NCBI RefSeq assembly: GCF_002091635.1
Contig: NZ_BDAC01000005.1
Location: 1 to 64,000, forward strand
Direction: 5' to 3'
Source: Pseudomonas indica NBRC 103045
Lineage (GTDB): Bacteria; Pseudomonadota; Gammaproteobacteria; Pseudomonadales; Pseudomonadaceae
Length of the DNA stretch: 64,000 nucleotides
This document shows positions 1 through 15,103 of this stretch, piece after piece (position 1 is the first letter of the stretch; each line of letters begins with the position of its first letter). The notes beneath the pieces are model-generated. The model saw nothing but the letters and a program-made list of their open reading frames with translations. It was not told where the DNA came from and searched no databases. The position numbers and the translations under genes are program-made.

Positions 1-1
1 A

Positions 2-4864
<4,863 letters not shown>

Positions 4865-4904
4865 CGGGCGCTGCGCCGGCTACCCCATGGGGCGCCGGCG
4901 CCCG
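4865..4904 (+). other. GC-rich inverted repeat after the first NRPS gene
   Basis: CGGGCGC (4865-4871) pairs with GCGCCCG (4898-4904), and an inner GCCGGC/GCCGGC adds to the stem. A run of five T follows only at 4921-4925, 16 bases after the stem. It is therefore a poor intrinsic terminator and more likely an intercistronic stability or attenuation element before the next NRPS gene at 4952. Confidence 0.3.
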
Positions 4905-4951
4905 CCACGCACTCGATACCTTTTTACGGCCTACGGACTGGAACAAGAATC

Positions 4952-7900
4952 ATGAGCAACATCGAGGACATCTATTCCCTCTCGCCCACCCAGCAGGGTC
5001 TGCTGTTCCACAGCGTCTACGAGCCGGATTCGCGCGTGTACTACCAGCAGCTCAGCCTGGACATGACCGGCCCGCTCGACAGCGGCGCCTTCCGCCGCGC
5101 CTGGCAGGCGCTGCTGCAGCGTCATGCGGTGCTGCGCACCGCCTTTCTCTGGGAAGACCTGGACGACGCCTACCAGGTGGTACAGCACGAGGTGCCGCTG
5201 CCGCTGAGCGAACTGGACTGGCGCGACCGCGACGAGGCCGAGGAGGCGCTGCGCCAGCGCGCGCGGCAGGAACGCGACCAGGCGCTGGAACTGAACGAGG
5301 CGCCGCTGATGCGCCTGTGCCTGGTGCGCCTGCCCGGGCAACGCTGGCACCTGATCTGGACCTTCCATCACATCCTCATGGACGGCTGGAGCGTCGGCGT
5401 GGCCATCCAGGAATGGCTGGCCCTGTACTACCAGCAGGTGCGCGGCGACGCCCCCGGCCTGCCGCCGAGCCCTGGCTACCGCGACTACATCGCCTGGCTG
5501 GCCGAGCAGGACGCCCAGGCCACCGAGGACTTCTGGCGCGAGCAGCTGCTGGACTTCAGCGACCCCACCCCGCTGCCCTGCTTCGCCCTGCCCGAGGCGC
5601 CGCAGACGCATCCCTACGCGGAACGCGAGACGCGCCTGGACGCCGCCGAGACCGAACGCCTGAACCGGTTCGCCCGCAGCCAGCACCTGACCGTCAACAC
5701 CCTGATCCAGGGCGCCTGGGCACTGCTGCTGGGACAGCACGCCGGGCGTGACGAGGTGGTCTACGGCGTCACCGTCGCCGGTCGCCCGGACGGGCTGGCC
5801 GGGGTGGATGCCATGGTCGGCCTGTTCATCAACACCCTGCCGCTGCGCGTGCGCCTGGACGACGCCCGCCCGCTCGGCGACTGGCTGCAGGACCTGCAGC
5901 AACGCAACAGCGATCTGCGCCAGCACGCCTACCTGCCGCTGAGCCGGCTCAAGCCGCTGAGCCAGGTGCCGGCCGAGCGCGCGCTGTTCGATTCGATTCT
6001 GGTGTTCGAGAACTTCCCCGTTACCGACGCGCTCAACCAGGACGCCGGAGGACTGAGCTTCAGCGCCCCAGCGGAGCTGCGGCGCGAAGACGGCATCCGC
6101 CTGACCCAGGGCCGCAACCACTTCCCGCTGTCGCTGATCGTGATACCCGGCGAGCGCCTGAAATACCTGTTCAGCTACGACCGCAGCCGCTTCAGCGACG
6201 CCGAGATCGCTATCCTCAGTGCCCAGCTGCGGGCGATCCTGCTGGCCATGGCCGAACAGCCGCAGGCGCGCGTGCAGACGCTGGACTGGCTGAGCGACGA
6301 GGAACGCCAGCGCCTGGAGGCCCATGGCCAGGGCGCACGCCTCGCGGTGCCCGCCGCCACCCTGCAGCAGCGCTTCATCCAGGGCGCGCAGGCCCATCCC
6401 GAGCGCCTGGCCGTGCAGGACCGCCAGCGCGCGCTGAGCTATGCCGAACTGGACGCCGAGTCCAACCGTCTGGCCCACCGCCTGCAGGCCCAGGGCATCG
6501 GACGTGGCCGGTTGCTCGCGCTGGCCCTGGAGCGCAGCGTCGACTTCGTGGTGGCGCTGCTGGCCACCCTCAAGAGCGGTGCCGCCTACCTGCCGCTGGA
6601 CCTCAAGCAGCCGGCCGGGCGCCTGGCGGACATCCTCGAGGACAGCCGCGCCGATCTGCTGCTCAGCCGCCGTGCGCTGGAGTCGCGCCTGCCGCGCAGC
6701 GAGGGCCCGGCCCGGTTGTGGCTGGACGACGAGGCGAACGCCCTCGCCGACCTGCCGGCCAGCCCGGTGACGGCGAGCGACGACCCGGGCGCCCCCGCCT
6801 ACGTCATCTACACCTCCGGTTCCACCGGCACGCCCAAGGGCGTGGTGGTCGAGCACCGAGCCATCGTCGGCTATCTCGCCGCCGTCGCCGAACTGCTCGA
6901 TCCACCACCCGCGGCGCGCTACGGCCTGCTCTCCACGGTGGCGGCCGACCTCGGCCACACCCAGCTGTTCGGCGCGCTGTGCAACGGCGGCAGCCTGATC
7001 CTGGTCGACGAGGACACCAGCTTCGACCCGCTGGCGCTGGCCGACTTCTTCGGCGAACACCCGGTGGACGTGCTGAAGATCACCCCCGGCCACCTGCAGG
7101 GCCTGCTCCAGGCCCACCCCGACCCACGCCTGCTGCCGCGCGAACGCCTGGTGTTCGGCGGCGACGCACTCAAGCCCGAGCTGCTGCGCCAGGTCGGCGC
7201 CCTGGCGCCGGCGTTGCGCCTGTTCAACCACTACGGCCCGAGCGAGGCCACGGTGGGGGCCCTGGCCACCCCGCTGGCGGCCGACATCGGGCTGGTCGCC
7301 CTGGGCCGGCCGCTGGCCAACCGCCGCCTGCGTGTGGTCGACGGCAGCGGCCGCGAGGTGGCCATCGGCGTTCCCGGCGAATTGTGGATCGCCGGCGACT
7401 TGGCGCGCGGCTACCTGCACCGCGCCGACCTGACCGCCGAGCGCTTCGTCGAAGCCAACCGGCAGCGCTGGTACCGCACCGGCGACCGCGTGCGCTGGCT
7501 GGCCGACGGTCAACTGGCGTTCCTCGGCCGGATCGACAACCAGGTCAAGATCCGCGGCAACCGCATCGAGCTGGGCGAGGTGGAAGCGCAGATCCGCCGC
7601 CTCTCGCCGCTGATCGAGCAGGCCCTGGTGCGCATGCTGGAGGTGGATGGCATGCCGCGCCTGGTGGCCTACGTGGTGGCGCGCCAGTCGCTGTCGGCGA
7701 GCAAACTGTGCGACGACCTCGGCCGCCGCGTGCCGGACTATATGGTCCCGGCGCACGTCATCACCCTCGACGCCATCCCGCTGACCGCCAACGGCAAGCC
7801 GGACCTGCGCCAACTGCCGCTGCCCAGTGCACCGGCCGCCGACAGCGCCAGCCACGTCGCCCCGCGCAACGAGGTCGAGGCGGTACTGGCGCGCATCTGG

Positions 7901-10900
7901 CAGGACGTGCTGAAGGTGGAGCGAGTCGGCGTGCACGACAACTTCTTCAGCCTCGGCGGCGACTCGATCCTCAACCTGCAGATCATCGCCCGCGCCAACC
8001 AGCAGGGACTGAAGCTGACGCCCAAGCAGTTGTTCGAGAACCGCACCATCGCCGATATCGCCCAGGTACTCGGCGCCGGCGCCGAAAGCGCGGCGGCCCG
8101 GCAACAGGGCGATGGCTTCGTCATACCGCTGAGCGCCGGCCAGCATTCCCGCCTCGAAGCCGGGGCCCTGCAGCCCAGTTGGCGTTGCCTGGCCATCGAC
8201 GGCGAGCTGCCTGCCGCCCACCTGGCCCAGGCACTGGCCGCCCTGCAAGGGCATCACCAGGCGCTGCGCCTGGCCGTGCAGCGCACCCCGGAAGGCGAGT
8301 GGCAACAACGCGTGCTGGCCACTGCCGCGCCCGTTGCAGTGAGCGAGCAGCCGCGCAGCGACGAGCCGCTGCAAACCCTGGCCGAAGCGGCCTTCGCCCG
8401 CCTCGACCTCGTCGCCGGACAGGGCCTGCATGCCAGCCTGCTGCGCGGCGAAACGGGTGATCGGCTGCTGCTGGTCGCCCATCCGCTGTGCCTCGACGAA
8501 GCGGCCTGGCCACTGCTGCTTTCCGACCTCAACCTGGCGCTGTCGCAGTTGCGCCATCAGCGGCCGATTCGCCTGTCCTACACGGGCGGCGAGCTCGGCG
8601 CCTGGTGCGAACATCAGCAGCGAGACGCCGGCAGCGATCGCCTGGACGAGGTATGGGAGCACTGGCTGCAATTCGCCGGCCTGGAGCTGCCCCCGCTGGC
8701 CCTGCCTGAGCAGACCGGGCAGGCCGCGCAACGCCTGGACGACGCCACCTCGGCGCGGCTGAAGCGTCTGGTCGACACCCTGCAACTGGACTGGAATGCT
8801 CTTCTGGCGGCCAGCCTGGTCGAACGCCTGCGCGGCGAAGACGGCGCATCGGTCGCGCTGACCCTGCTGGCCGGTCGCCCGGACGCCACGCGCCTGCCAC
8901 TGCACGCGCCAATCGCCCAGGCCGATCTGGACCCGGCGCGTCTGCTCGGCGCCCTGGCCCTGCCGGTGCCGTTCTATCTGCAGGCTCCGACCGGCGACAG
9001 CCTGGCCCGCCTGCAGGACGTGGCCGCGCAGTTGCGCGCCTACCCGCAACAGGGCGCGGATTACGGCACCCTGCGCCACCTGGCCGACAACCCCTACCTG
9101 CTGGAGCCGCTGCGCGAGTTGCCGACGCCGGCGGTGGCCCTGCGCTGGCTCGGCGATTGGGATGCGCACCGCGAGGCGCAGGCGGTACTCGCCGGCGTCC
9201 AGGCTGCCAGCCGCGAACCGGTCCTGGCCAAGGCGCTGACCCTGGACGCCTGCTGGCACGATGGCACCCTGCACCTGCACGCCGAAGGGCCGCTGTCCAG
9301 TGCCTGGCTGCCCGCCCTGGTGGAACAGCTGCAGAGCCTGGCGGCGCTGGCGGATAGCCCCGAGCTGCGCCCAGCCAGCGAGGCGTTCCCGCTGTGCCAC
9401 GCGCAGGCCGCGACCCTGGCCAGCGAGCCGCTGCCCTGGGCACGCCTGGAAGACCTCTATCCGCTCTCGCCCATGCAACAGGGCATGCTGCTGCACACCC
9501 TGCTGCAACCGCACAGCGGCATCTACCTGATGCAGCAGCGCTACAGCTGGGACGGCGCGTTGCAGCGTCCGGCCATGGAACGTGCCTGGCGCCTGCTGCT
9601 CGAGCGCCACCCGATGCTGCGCACCGCCTTCTGGTGGCAGGAGGATCATGCCCCGCTGCAGTGCGTGTACCGCGACACCGAGCTGGCCTTCGAGTGGTAC
9701 GACTGGCGTCACCTCGACGCCGAACGCCAGCGCGAGGCGATGGACGCCGTACTGGCCGACGAGCGCCAGCGCGGCTTCGACATGAGCCGCGCGCCGCTCA
9801 CCCACCTGCGCGTGTTCCAGTTGGCGGACCAGCGTTTCAGTCTGGTGCGCAGCTTCCATCACATCCTCACCGATGCCTGGTGCTTCGGCCTGCTGATGGA
9901 AGACCTGCTGGCCATCTACCAGGCCGTGGCGCGCGGCGAAGCGGTGGCGCGCCCGCGCCTGCGTCCGTTCCGTGGCTACATGAGCTGGCTCGCCCGCCAG
10001 GACATGGACAGCGCGCAGGCCTTCTGGCGCGGCGAACTGGCGGGCTTCGAGGCGCCGACGCCGCTGCAGGTCGATCTGCCCGTGGCCCAGCCGGACCGCG
10101 CGCCGGAGGTGGTCGGCGACTGCGACCTGACCCTCAGCGTCGCCCGCACCCAGCGCCTGCAGCAGCTCTGCCAGGCGCACCAGCTCACCCCCAACACCTG
10201 GATCCAGGGCGCCTGGGCCCTGCTGCTGTCGCGCTACAGCGGCAACCGCGACGTGCTCTTCGGCGTCACCGTGGCCGGCCGCCCCACCGCGCTGGCCGGG
10301 GTCGAGGAGATGGTCGGTCTGTTCATCAACAGCCTGCCGCTGCGTGTCGACGTCGACCCCGAGCGCCCGGTGATCGGCTGGTTGCAGGCGTTGCTGTCGC
10401 ATAACGCCGAGCTGCGCGATCACGAATATGCGCCGCTGGTGGACATCCAGCGCTGCAGCGAAGTCCCCCGTGGCCGCCAGTTGTTCGACAGCCTGGTGGT
10501 GTTCGAGAACGCGCCGCTGGACGTCGCCAGCGTCAGGCTCGACGGCTTCAGCATCGACATCTACGAAGACCGGGTGCACACCAACTTCCCGATGACGGTG
10601 GTGCTCTACCCCGGCGACCGCCTGGGTATCCGCCTATCCTACGACCAGAGCCGGTTCACCTCCGACAGCGTGCAGCGCATGCTGGGCCACCTGGTGCAAC
10701 TGCTCGGCGAGATGCTCGACCAGCCCGAGGCGCCGCTCGGCAGCCTGCAGATGCTGCCCGAGGCCGAGCGCCGGCAACTGCTGGTGGAATGGAACCGCAG
10801 CGCCGTCGACTTCCCGCTGGAACGCGGCTATGCGGCGCTGTTCGCCGAGCGGGTGCAGGCGCATCCGCAACGCCTCGCCGCAGTCTGCGCCGGTGAAACG

Positions 10901-13900
10901 CTCAGCTACGCCGAACTCGACCGACGCAGCAATGCCATCGCCCATGCCCTGCAGCAGGCCGGCGCCGGCCCGGACACCCTGGTCGCCCTGGCCGCCGAGC
11001 GCGGCCTGGCCCTGCTGTGCATGATGATCGCCACGCTCAAGGCCGGCGCCGCCTTCCAGGCGCTGGACATCCAGCACCCGCCGCAGCGCCTGGGCGAACT
11101 ACTGAGCCTGAGCGGCGCGCCGCTACTGCTGGTGGACGAGAAGGCCAGCGGGCTGCTCGATGCGGTACTGGCCGGCGTCGCGCGGCAGCCCACCTGCCTG
11201 GTGGCCCAGGAGCTGTGGCAGGCCGACGCCGCGCCGGTGCGCTACGTCCATCGCGCCGACCAGCTCGCCTACGTGATCTTCACCTCCGGCTCCACCGGCA
11301 CGCCCAAGGGCGCCCTGGTGGAACAGCGCGGCATGCTCAACAACATCTTCGGCAAAGTGCCGAGCCTCGGACTTTGTGGCGAGGATCGTATCGCCCAGAC
11401 CGCCTCGCCGGCGTTCGACATTTCGGTCTGGCAGTTCCTCGCCGCGCCGCTCGTCGGCGCCACCGTGCATATCCTGCCGGACAGCGTCGCGCACGACCCC
11501 GCCGCGTTGCTCGACGCCATCGAAACGCAGCGCCTGAGCCTGCTCGAGGCGGTGCCCGCGCTGATCCGCGGCCTGCTCCAGGAGGCCGGCCCGCAGCATG
11601 AACTGGCCAGCCTGCGCTGGCTGCTGCCGACCGGCGAGGCGCTGCCGCCGGCGCTCGCCCGCGACTGGCGGCGGCGCTTCCCCGGCACCCCGCTGATGAA
11701 TGCCTACGGCCCGGCCGAGTGCTCCGACGACGTCGCCTTCCACGCCATCCACGACGCGCCGCAGGACGACTGCGCGCACATGCCGATCGGCCGCCCCACC
11801 GCCAACAACCAACTGTTCATCCTCGACGACGCCCTGCGCCCGCTGCCCATCGGCGTACCGGGCGAGCTGTGCGTCGGCGGCGTAGGTGTCGGCCGCGGCT
11901 ATCTCAACGACGCCGAGCGCACCCGCGCGGCGTTCGTCGAGCACCCGTTCGAGCCCGGCGCACGCTTCTACCGTACCGGCGACATCGGCCGCTACCGCGC
12001 CGACGGCGTCATCGAGTACCTCGGCCGCCGCGACCAGCAGGTGAAGATTCGTGGCCACCGCATCGAACTGGGCGAGATCGAGAACCGACTGATGCGCCAC
12101 CCGCAGGTCGACAGCGCCGCGGTACTGGCCCTGCCCGACGCCCGTGGCGACCTGCAACTGCTGGCCTGCTACGTGACCTGCGACGCGGCGCTGGACGATG
12201 CCATGGCGCAGGCACTGCTGGGCGAGCATCTGCGTGGACAACTGGCGGCCTACATGGTCCCCGGCCACTGGCGCCGCCTGGAGCGGCTGCCGCTGAACGC
12301 CAACGGCAAGGTCGACCGCCGCGCCCTGGCCGCCCTCGGCCTGCCCGGCGAAGCCGCCGCGCAGGCCCGGGTGGCGCCGCGCACGCCCACCGAGCAGGCC
12401 CTGGCCGAGCTCTGGCAAGACCTGCTCGGCCTGAACTCGCTGAGCGTCGACGACGATTTCTTCGCCCTCGGAGGCCATTCCCTGCTGGCCACCCAGGTCG
12501 TTGCGCGCATCCGTCGCCGGCTCGCCGTCGACCTGCCGCTGCGCGCCCTGTTCGAGCACCGCACGGTGGCCGAGCTGGCCAAGGTGGTGGACGCCCAGGC
12601 ACCCAACGAATCGGCAGCCGAGGAGATCGTGCCGGTGTCGCGCGACCAGTTGCTGCCGCTGTCCTACGCCCAGCAGCGCCTGTGGTTCCTCGACAAGCTG
12701 GAAGGCCCCAGCGCCGCCTACAACCTCTCCACCGCGGTGCGCCTGGAGGGCGAACTGGACGTCGAGGCGCTGCGCGCCGCGCTGCAACACGTGCTCGACC
12801 GCCACGAGTCGCTGCGCACCGGTTTCAGCCTGGACGGCGATACGCCGCGACAAGTGATCGCGGAGGACGTGCGCGTCGAACTGGCGCTGCAGCCGCTCAG
12901 CTCGGACGAGGACGTCCAGCGGTGGATCGACGACGAAGCCGCGCGCCCCTTCGACCTACAGCGCCCGCCAATGCTGCGCGCGCGTCTGCTGCGCCTGGGC
13001 CAGGCGCGCCATGTGCTGCAGTTCACTCTGCACCATATCGCCACTGATGCCTGGTCCATGGGCATTCTGGTCGAGGAAGCCATCGCCGCCTACAGCGCCT
13101 ATCGCGCCGGCCGGCAACCGGCGCTGGAGCCACTGCCGATCCAGTACGCCGACTACGCCCACTGGCAACGCAGCGCCCCGCAGCAGCGCCGCCTGGCACG
13201 CGACATCGACTTCTGGCGCGGTCAACTCCAGGGCGCACCGATGCTGCTGCGCCTGCCGCTGGACAAGCCGCGCCCGGCGCAGGCCGACTATCAGGGTGCG
13301 GCACTGCGCCAGACCCTGCCGCGAGCCCAGGCCGAGCACTTGAAAGCCTATGCGCAGACGCAGCGCGCGACGCTGTTCATGGTTCTGCTCAATGCCTTCA
13401 ACTGCCTGCTGCAGCGGGTCACCGGCGACGACGACTTCCTGGTCGGCACCGACCTGGCCAACCGCGAGCACCCGGCACTGGAACGGCTGATCGGTTTCTT
13501 CGTCAACGTGCTGCCGTTGCGCGCGCGCCTCGACCCGGCGCAGGACTTCGCCGCCCGTCTGCAGCGCCTGCGCGACGACACCCTGGCCGCCTTCCAGCAT
13601 CAGCAGGTGCCGTTCGACAAGCTGGTCGAGACCCTGCAGCCGCCGCGTCAGGCCGGCGTCAACCCGCTGGTACAGGCGCTGTTCGTCCTGCAGAACACGC
13701 CGCGCTCCTCCGCCGAGCTGCCCGGCCTGCACGTCGAGCAACTGGCCCCGCGCCAGGAAACCAGCAAGTTCGATCTGGCGCTGTTCGCCGAGGAAGACGA
13801 ACAGGGCCTGACCCTGCGCTGGGTATACCGCACCAGCCTGTTCCAGCAGCGAACCATCGAGCAGTTGCAGCGCGGCTTCGACGATCTGTTGCAACGGGTC

Positions 13901-15103
13901 ATCGAGGCCCCCGAACACGCCTTGCAAGGTTGGGACTGGCGCCTGTCCAGCCCGGCCGCCACGGAGAATGCCCCCATGTACGATGCATCCGCCAGCGACG
14001 AGGCGAGCCGCGCCTCGCGCAAGCTGTCCAAACTGAGCAAGCTCAAGCAGACCCGTGCCACCGCCGTCAGCCAGCGCCCCGAGGAGCAGGTGCGCACCGC
14101 CACTCTGGCCACCGGGCGTTCGCTGCCCCTGGTGATCGAGCCGCGCCTCGGCGAGCTGGACCCGGTGAGCTGGGCGCAGCAGGCCCGTGGCTGGATCGGC
14201 GAACAGTTGCGCCATCACGGCGGTCTGCTGTTCCGTGGCTTCGACCTGCCCGACGCCAGCGCCTTCGAGCAGTTCGCCCAGGCCATCGAGCCCGACCTCT
14301 ATGGCACTTACGGCGACCTGCCGAAGAACAACTCGGGCAAGAACATCTACCACTCCACGCCCTACCCGGAGCAGCACATGATCCTGTTCCACAACGAGAG
14401 TTCGCACCTCGCGCAGTGGCCGCGCAAGCAGTGGTTCTATTGCGAGACGCCGGCACCGCGCGGCGGCTGCACGCCCATCGTCGACTGCCGCGACGTGCTC
14501 GCGCGCCTGCCGCGGCCGATCGTGGAGACGCTGCGGGCCAAGGGCCTACTCTATGTCCGCCATTTCACCGACAAGCTGGACGTGCGCTGGCAGGACTTCT
14601 TCAAGACCGAACGGCGCGAGGAGGTCGAGCAGCGCTGCCGCGAGGCCGGCACCCAATGGCAATGGCTCGGTGAGGACGGTCTGCGCATCGCCCAGCGCTG
14701 CCCGGCCATCGTCAGCCACCCGGACACCGGCGAGGCATCCTTCTTCAACCAGGTGCAGCTGCACCATCCGGCGTGCCTGGAGCCGGAGGTGCGGCGCAAC
14801 CTGATCGAGCTGTTCGGCCCCGAGCAACTGCCACGCAACGTCTGCTACGGCGACGGCAGCCCCATCGAGGACGAGGTGATGGCCGAGATCGGCCGCGCCT
14901 ACGAGGCTTGCGCCGTGCGTTTCGCCTGGCAGAAAGGCGACGTGGTGATGCTCGACAACATGCTGGTCGCCCACGCCCGCGATCCCTTCGAGGGCGAACG
15001 CAAGATTTGCGTCGCCATGGGCCAGATGATGCGCCGCGACGAACTCGACGCGTCCACCGGCGCGGTGGCGCGTCACCATCTGGCGCTGGAGGAGAGCCTG
15101 TGA
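4952..15103 (+). CDS. Non-ribosomal peptide synthetase C-A(Asp)-PCP-[interface/E-like]-C-A(Dab?)-PCP-C fused to aspartyl beta-hydroxylase
   Basis: 3,383 residues. C1 (HHILMDGWS, H138-139 region) follows an epimerase, so it is probably DCL type. A1 (about 470-960) reads DLTKVGHVGK, an aspartate code. PCP1 carries S1005 in LGGDSI. Residues 1045-1490 form a condensation-superfamily domain in which HHxxxDxxSW is degraded to HPLCLDEAAW (H1177, P1178). C2 has HHILTDAWC at 1636. A2 (YTSGSTGTPKG-type motif near 2107) reads DIWELTADDK, resembling the diaminobutyrate code of syringomycin synthetase as I remember it. PCP2 carries S2510 and C3 has HHIATDAWS at 2694. After a basic linker, residues 3050-3375 are a TauD/SyrP-type Fe(II)/2-oxoglutarate oxygenase with metal ligands H3147 and E3149 (HNE) and H3341. 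C-terminal fusion of such a hydroxylase is the arrangement described for IbetaH-Asp siderophore enzymes. The stop overlaps the next start by one base. Confidence 0.95.
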   Translation: MSNIEDIYSLSPTQQGLLFHSVYEPDSRVYYQQLSLDMTGPLDSGAFRRAWQALLQRHAVLRTAFLWEDLDDAYQVVQHEVPLPLSELDWRDRDEAEEALRQRARQERDQALELNEAPLMRLCLVRLPGQRWHLIWTFHHILMDGWSVGVAIQEWLALYYQQVRGDAPGLPPSPGYRDYIAWLAEQDAQATEDFWREQLLDFSDPTPLPCFALPEAPQTHPYAERETRLDAAETERLNRFARSQHLTVNTLIQGAWALLLGQHAGRDEVVYGVTVAGRPDGLAGVDAMVGLFINTLPLRVRLDDARPLGDWLQDLQQRNSDLRQHAYLPLSRLKPLSQVPAERALFDSILVFENFPVTDALNQDAGGLSFSAPAELRREDGIRLTQGRNHFPLSLIVIPGERLKYLFSYDRSRFSDAEIAILSAQLRAILLAMAEQPQARVQTLDWLSDEERQRLEAHGQGARLAVPAATLQQRFIQGAQAHPERLAVQDRQRALSYAELDAESNRLAHRLQAQGIGRGRLLALALERSVDFVVALLATLKSGAAYLPLDLKQPAGRLADILEDSRADLLLSRRALESRLPRSEGPARLWLDDEANALADLPASPVTASDDPGAPAYVIYTSGSTGTPKGVVVEHRAIVGYLAAVAELLDPPPAARYGLLSTVAADLGHTQLFGALCNGGSLILVDEDTSFDPLALADFFGEHPVDVLKITPGHLQGLLQAHPDPRLLPRERLVFGGDALKPELLRQVGALAPALRLFNHYGPSEATVGALATPLAADIGLVALGRPLANRRLRVVDGSGREVAIGVPGELWIAGDLARGYLHRADLTAERFVEANRQRWYRTGDRVRWLADGQLAFLGRIDNQVKIRGNRIELGEVEAQIRRLSPLIEQALVRMLEVDGMPRLVAYVVARQSLSASKLCDDLGRRVPDYMVPAHVITLDAIPLTANGKPDLRQLPLPSAPAADSASHVAPRNEVEAVLARIWQDVLKVERVGVHDNFFSLGGDSILNLQIIARANQQGLKLTPKQLFENRTIADIAQVLGAGAESAAARQQGDGFVIPLSAGQHSRLEAGALQPSWRCLAIDGELPAAHLAQALAALQGHHQALRLAVQRTPEGEWQQRVLATAAPVAVSEQPRSDEPLQTLAEAAFARLDLVAGQGLHASLLRGETGDRLLLVAHPLCLDEAAWPLLLSDLNLALSQLRHQRPIRLSYTGGELGAWCEHQQRDAGSDRLDEVWEHWLQFAGLELPPLALPEQTGQAAQRLDDATSARLKRLVDTLQLDWNALLAASLVERLRGEDGASVALTLLAGRPDATRLPLHAPIAQADLDPARLLGALALPVPFYLQAPTGDSLARLQDVAAQLRAYPQQGADYGTLRHLADNPYLLEPLRELPTPAVALRWLGDWDAHREAQAVLAGVQAASREPVLAKALTLDACWHDGTLHLHAEGPLSSAWLPALVEQLQSLAALADSPELRPASEAFPLCHAQAATLASEPLPWARLEDLYPLSPMQQGMLLHTLLQPHSGIYLMQQRYSWDGALQRPAMERAWRLLLERHPMLRTAFWWQEDHAPLQCVYRDTELAFEWYDWRHLDAERQREAMDAVLADERQRGFDMSRAPLTHLRVFQLADQRFSLVRSFHHILTDAWCFGLLMEDLLAIYQAVARGEAVARPRLRPFRGYMSWLARQDMDSAQAFWRGELAGFEAPTPLQVDLPVAQPDRAPEVVGDCDLTLSVARTQRLQQLCQAHQLTPNTWIQGAWALLLSRYSGNRDVLFGVTVAGRPTALAGVEEMVGLFINSLPLRVDVDPERPVIGWLQALLSHNAELRDHEYAPLVDIQRCSEVPRGRQLFDSLVVFENAPLDVASVRLDGFSIDIYEDRVHTNFPMTVVLYPGDRLGIRLSYDQSRFTSDSVQRMLGHLVQLLGEMLDQPEAPLGSLQMLPEAERRQLLVEWNRSAVDFPLERGYAALFAERVQAHPQRLAAVCAGETLSYAELDRRSNAIAHALQQAGAGPDTLVALAAERGLALLCMMIATLKAGAAFQALDIQHPPQRLGELLSLSGAPLLLVDEKASGLLDAVLAGVARQPTCLVAQELWQADAAPVRYVHRADQLAYVIFTSGSTGTPKGALVEQRGMLNNIFGKVPSLGLCGEDRIAQTASPAFDISVWQFLAAPLVGATVHILPDSVAHDPAALLDAIETQRLSLLEAVPALIRGLLQEAGPQHELASLRWLLPTGEALPPALARDWRRRFPGTPLMNAYGPAECSDDVAFHAIHDAPQDDCAHMPIGRPTANNQLFILDDALRPLPIGVPGELCVGGVGVGRGYLNDAERTRAAFVEHPFEPGARFYRTGDIGRYRADGVIEYLGRRDQQVKIRGHRIELGEIENRLMRHPQVDSAAVLALPDARGDLQLLACYVTCDAALDDAMAQALLGEHLRGQLAAYMVPGHWRRLERLPLNANGKVDRRALAALGLPGEAAAQARVAPRTPTEQALAELWQDLLGLNSLSVDDDFFALGGHSLLATQVVARIRRRLAVDLPLRALFEHRTVAELAKVVDAQAPNESAAEEIVPVSRDQLLPLSYAQQRLWFLDKLEGPSAAYNLSTAVRLEGELDVEALRAALQHVLDRHESLRTGFSLDGDTPRQVIAEDVRVELALQPLSSDEDVQRWIDDEAARPFDLQRPPMLRARLLRLGQARHVLQFTLHHIATDAWSMGILVEEAIAAYSAYRAGRQPALEPLPIQYADYAHWQRSAPQQRRLARDIDFWRGQLQGAPMLLRLPLDKPRPAQADYQGAALRQTLPRAQAEHLKAYAQTQRATLFMVLLNAFNCLLQRVTGDDDFLVGTDLANREHPALERLIGFFVNVLPLRARLDPAQDFAARLQRLRDDTLAAFQHQQVPFDKLVETLQPPRQAGVNPLVQALFVLQNTPRSSAELPGLHVEQLAPRQETSKFDLALFAEEDEQGLTLRWVYRTSLFQQRTIEQLQRGFDDLLQRVIEAPEHALQGWDWRLSSPAATENAPMYDASASDEASRASRKLSKLSKLKQTRATAVSQRPEEQVRTATLATGRSLPLVIEPRLGELDPVSWAQQARGWIGEQLRHHGGLLFRGFDLPDASAFEQFAQAIEPDLYGTYGDLPKNNSGKNIYHSTPYPEQHMILFHNESSHLAQWPRKQWFYCETPAPRGGCTPIVDCRDVLARLPRPIVETLRAKGLLYVRHFTDKLDVRWQDFFKTERREEVEQRCREAGTQWQWLGEDGLRIAQRCPAIVSHPDTGEASFFNQVQLHHPACLEPEVRRNLIELFGPEQLPRNVCYGDGSPIEDEVMAEIGRAYEACAVRFAWQKGDVVMLDNMLVAHARDPFEGERKICVAMGQMMRRDELDASTGAVARHHLALEESL

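Noticed and set aside
4865-4925. Intrinsic terminator between the first two NRPS genes
   Set aside because: The T-run is 16 bases from the stem, and the genes must be co-expressed for the assembly line; listed only as an inverted repeat.
4931-10579. 1,882-codon open frame on the minus strand
   Set aside because: It lies wholly antisense to the second NRPS gene, mirrors its codon pattern, and its Gln/Arg/Ala-rich protein has no recognisable motif. High-GC genes commonly leave such shadows.
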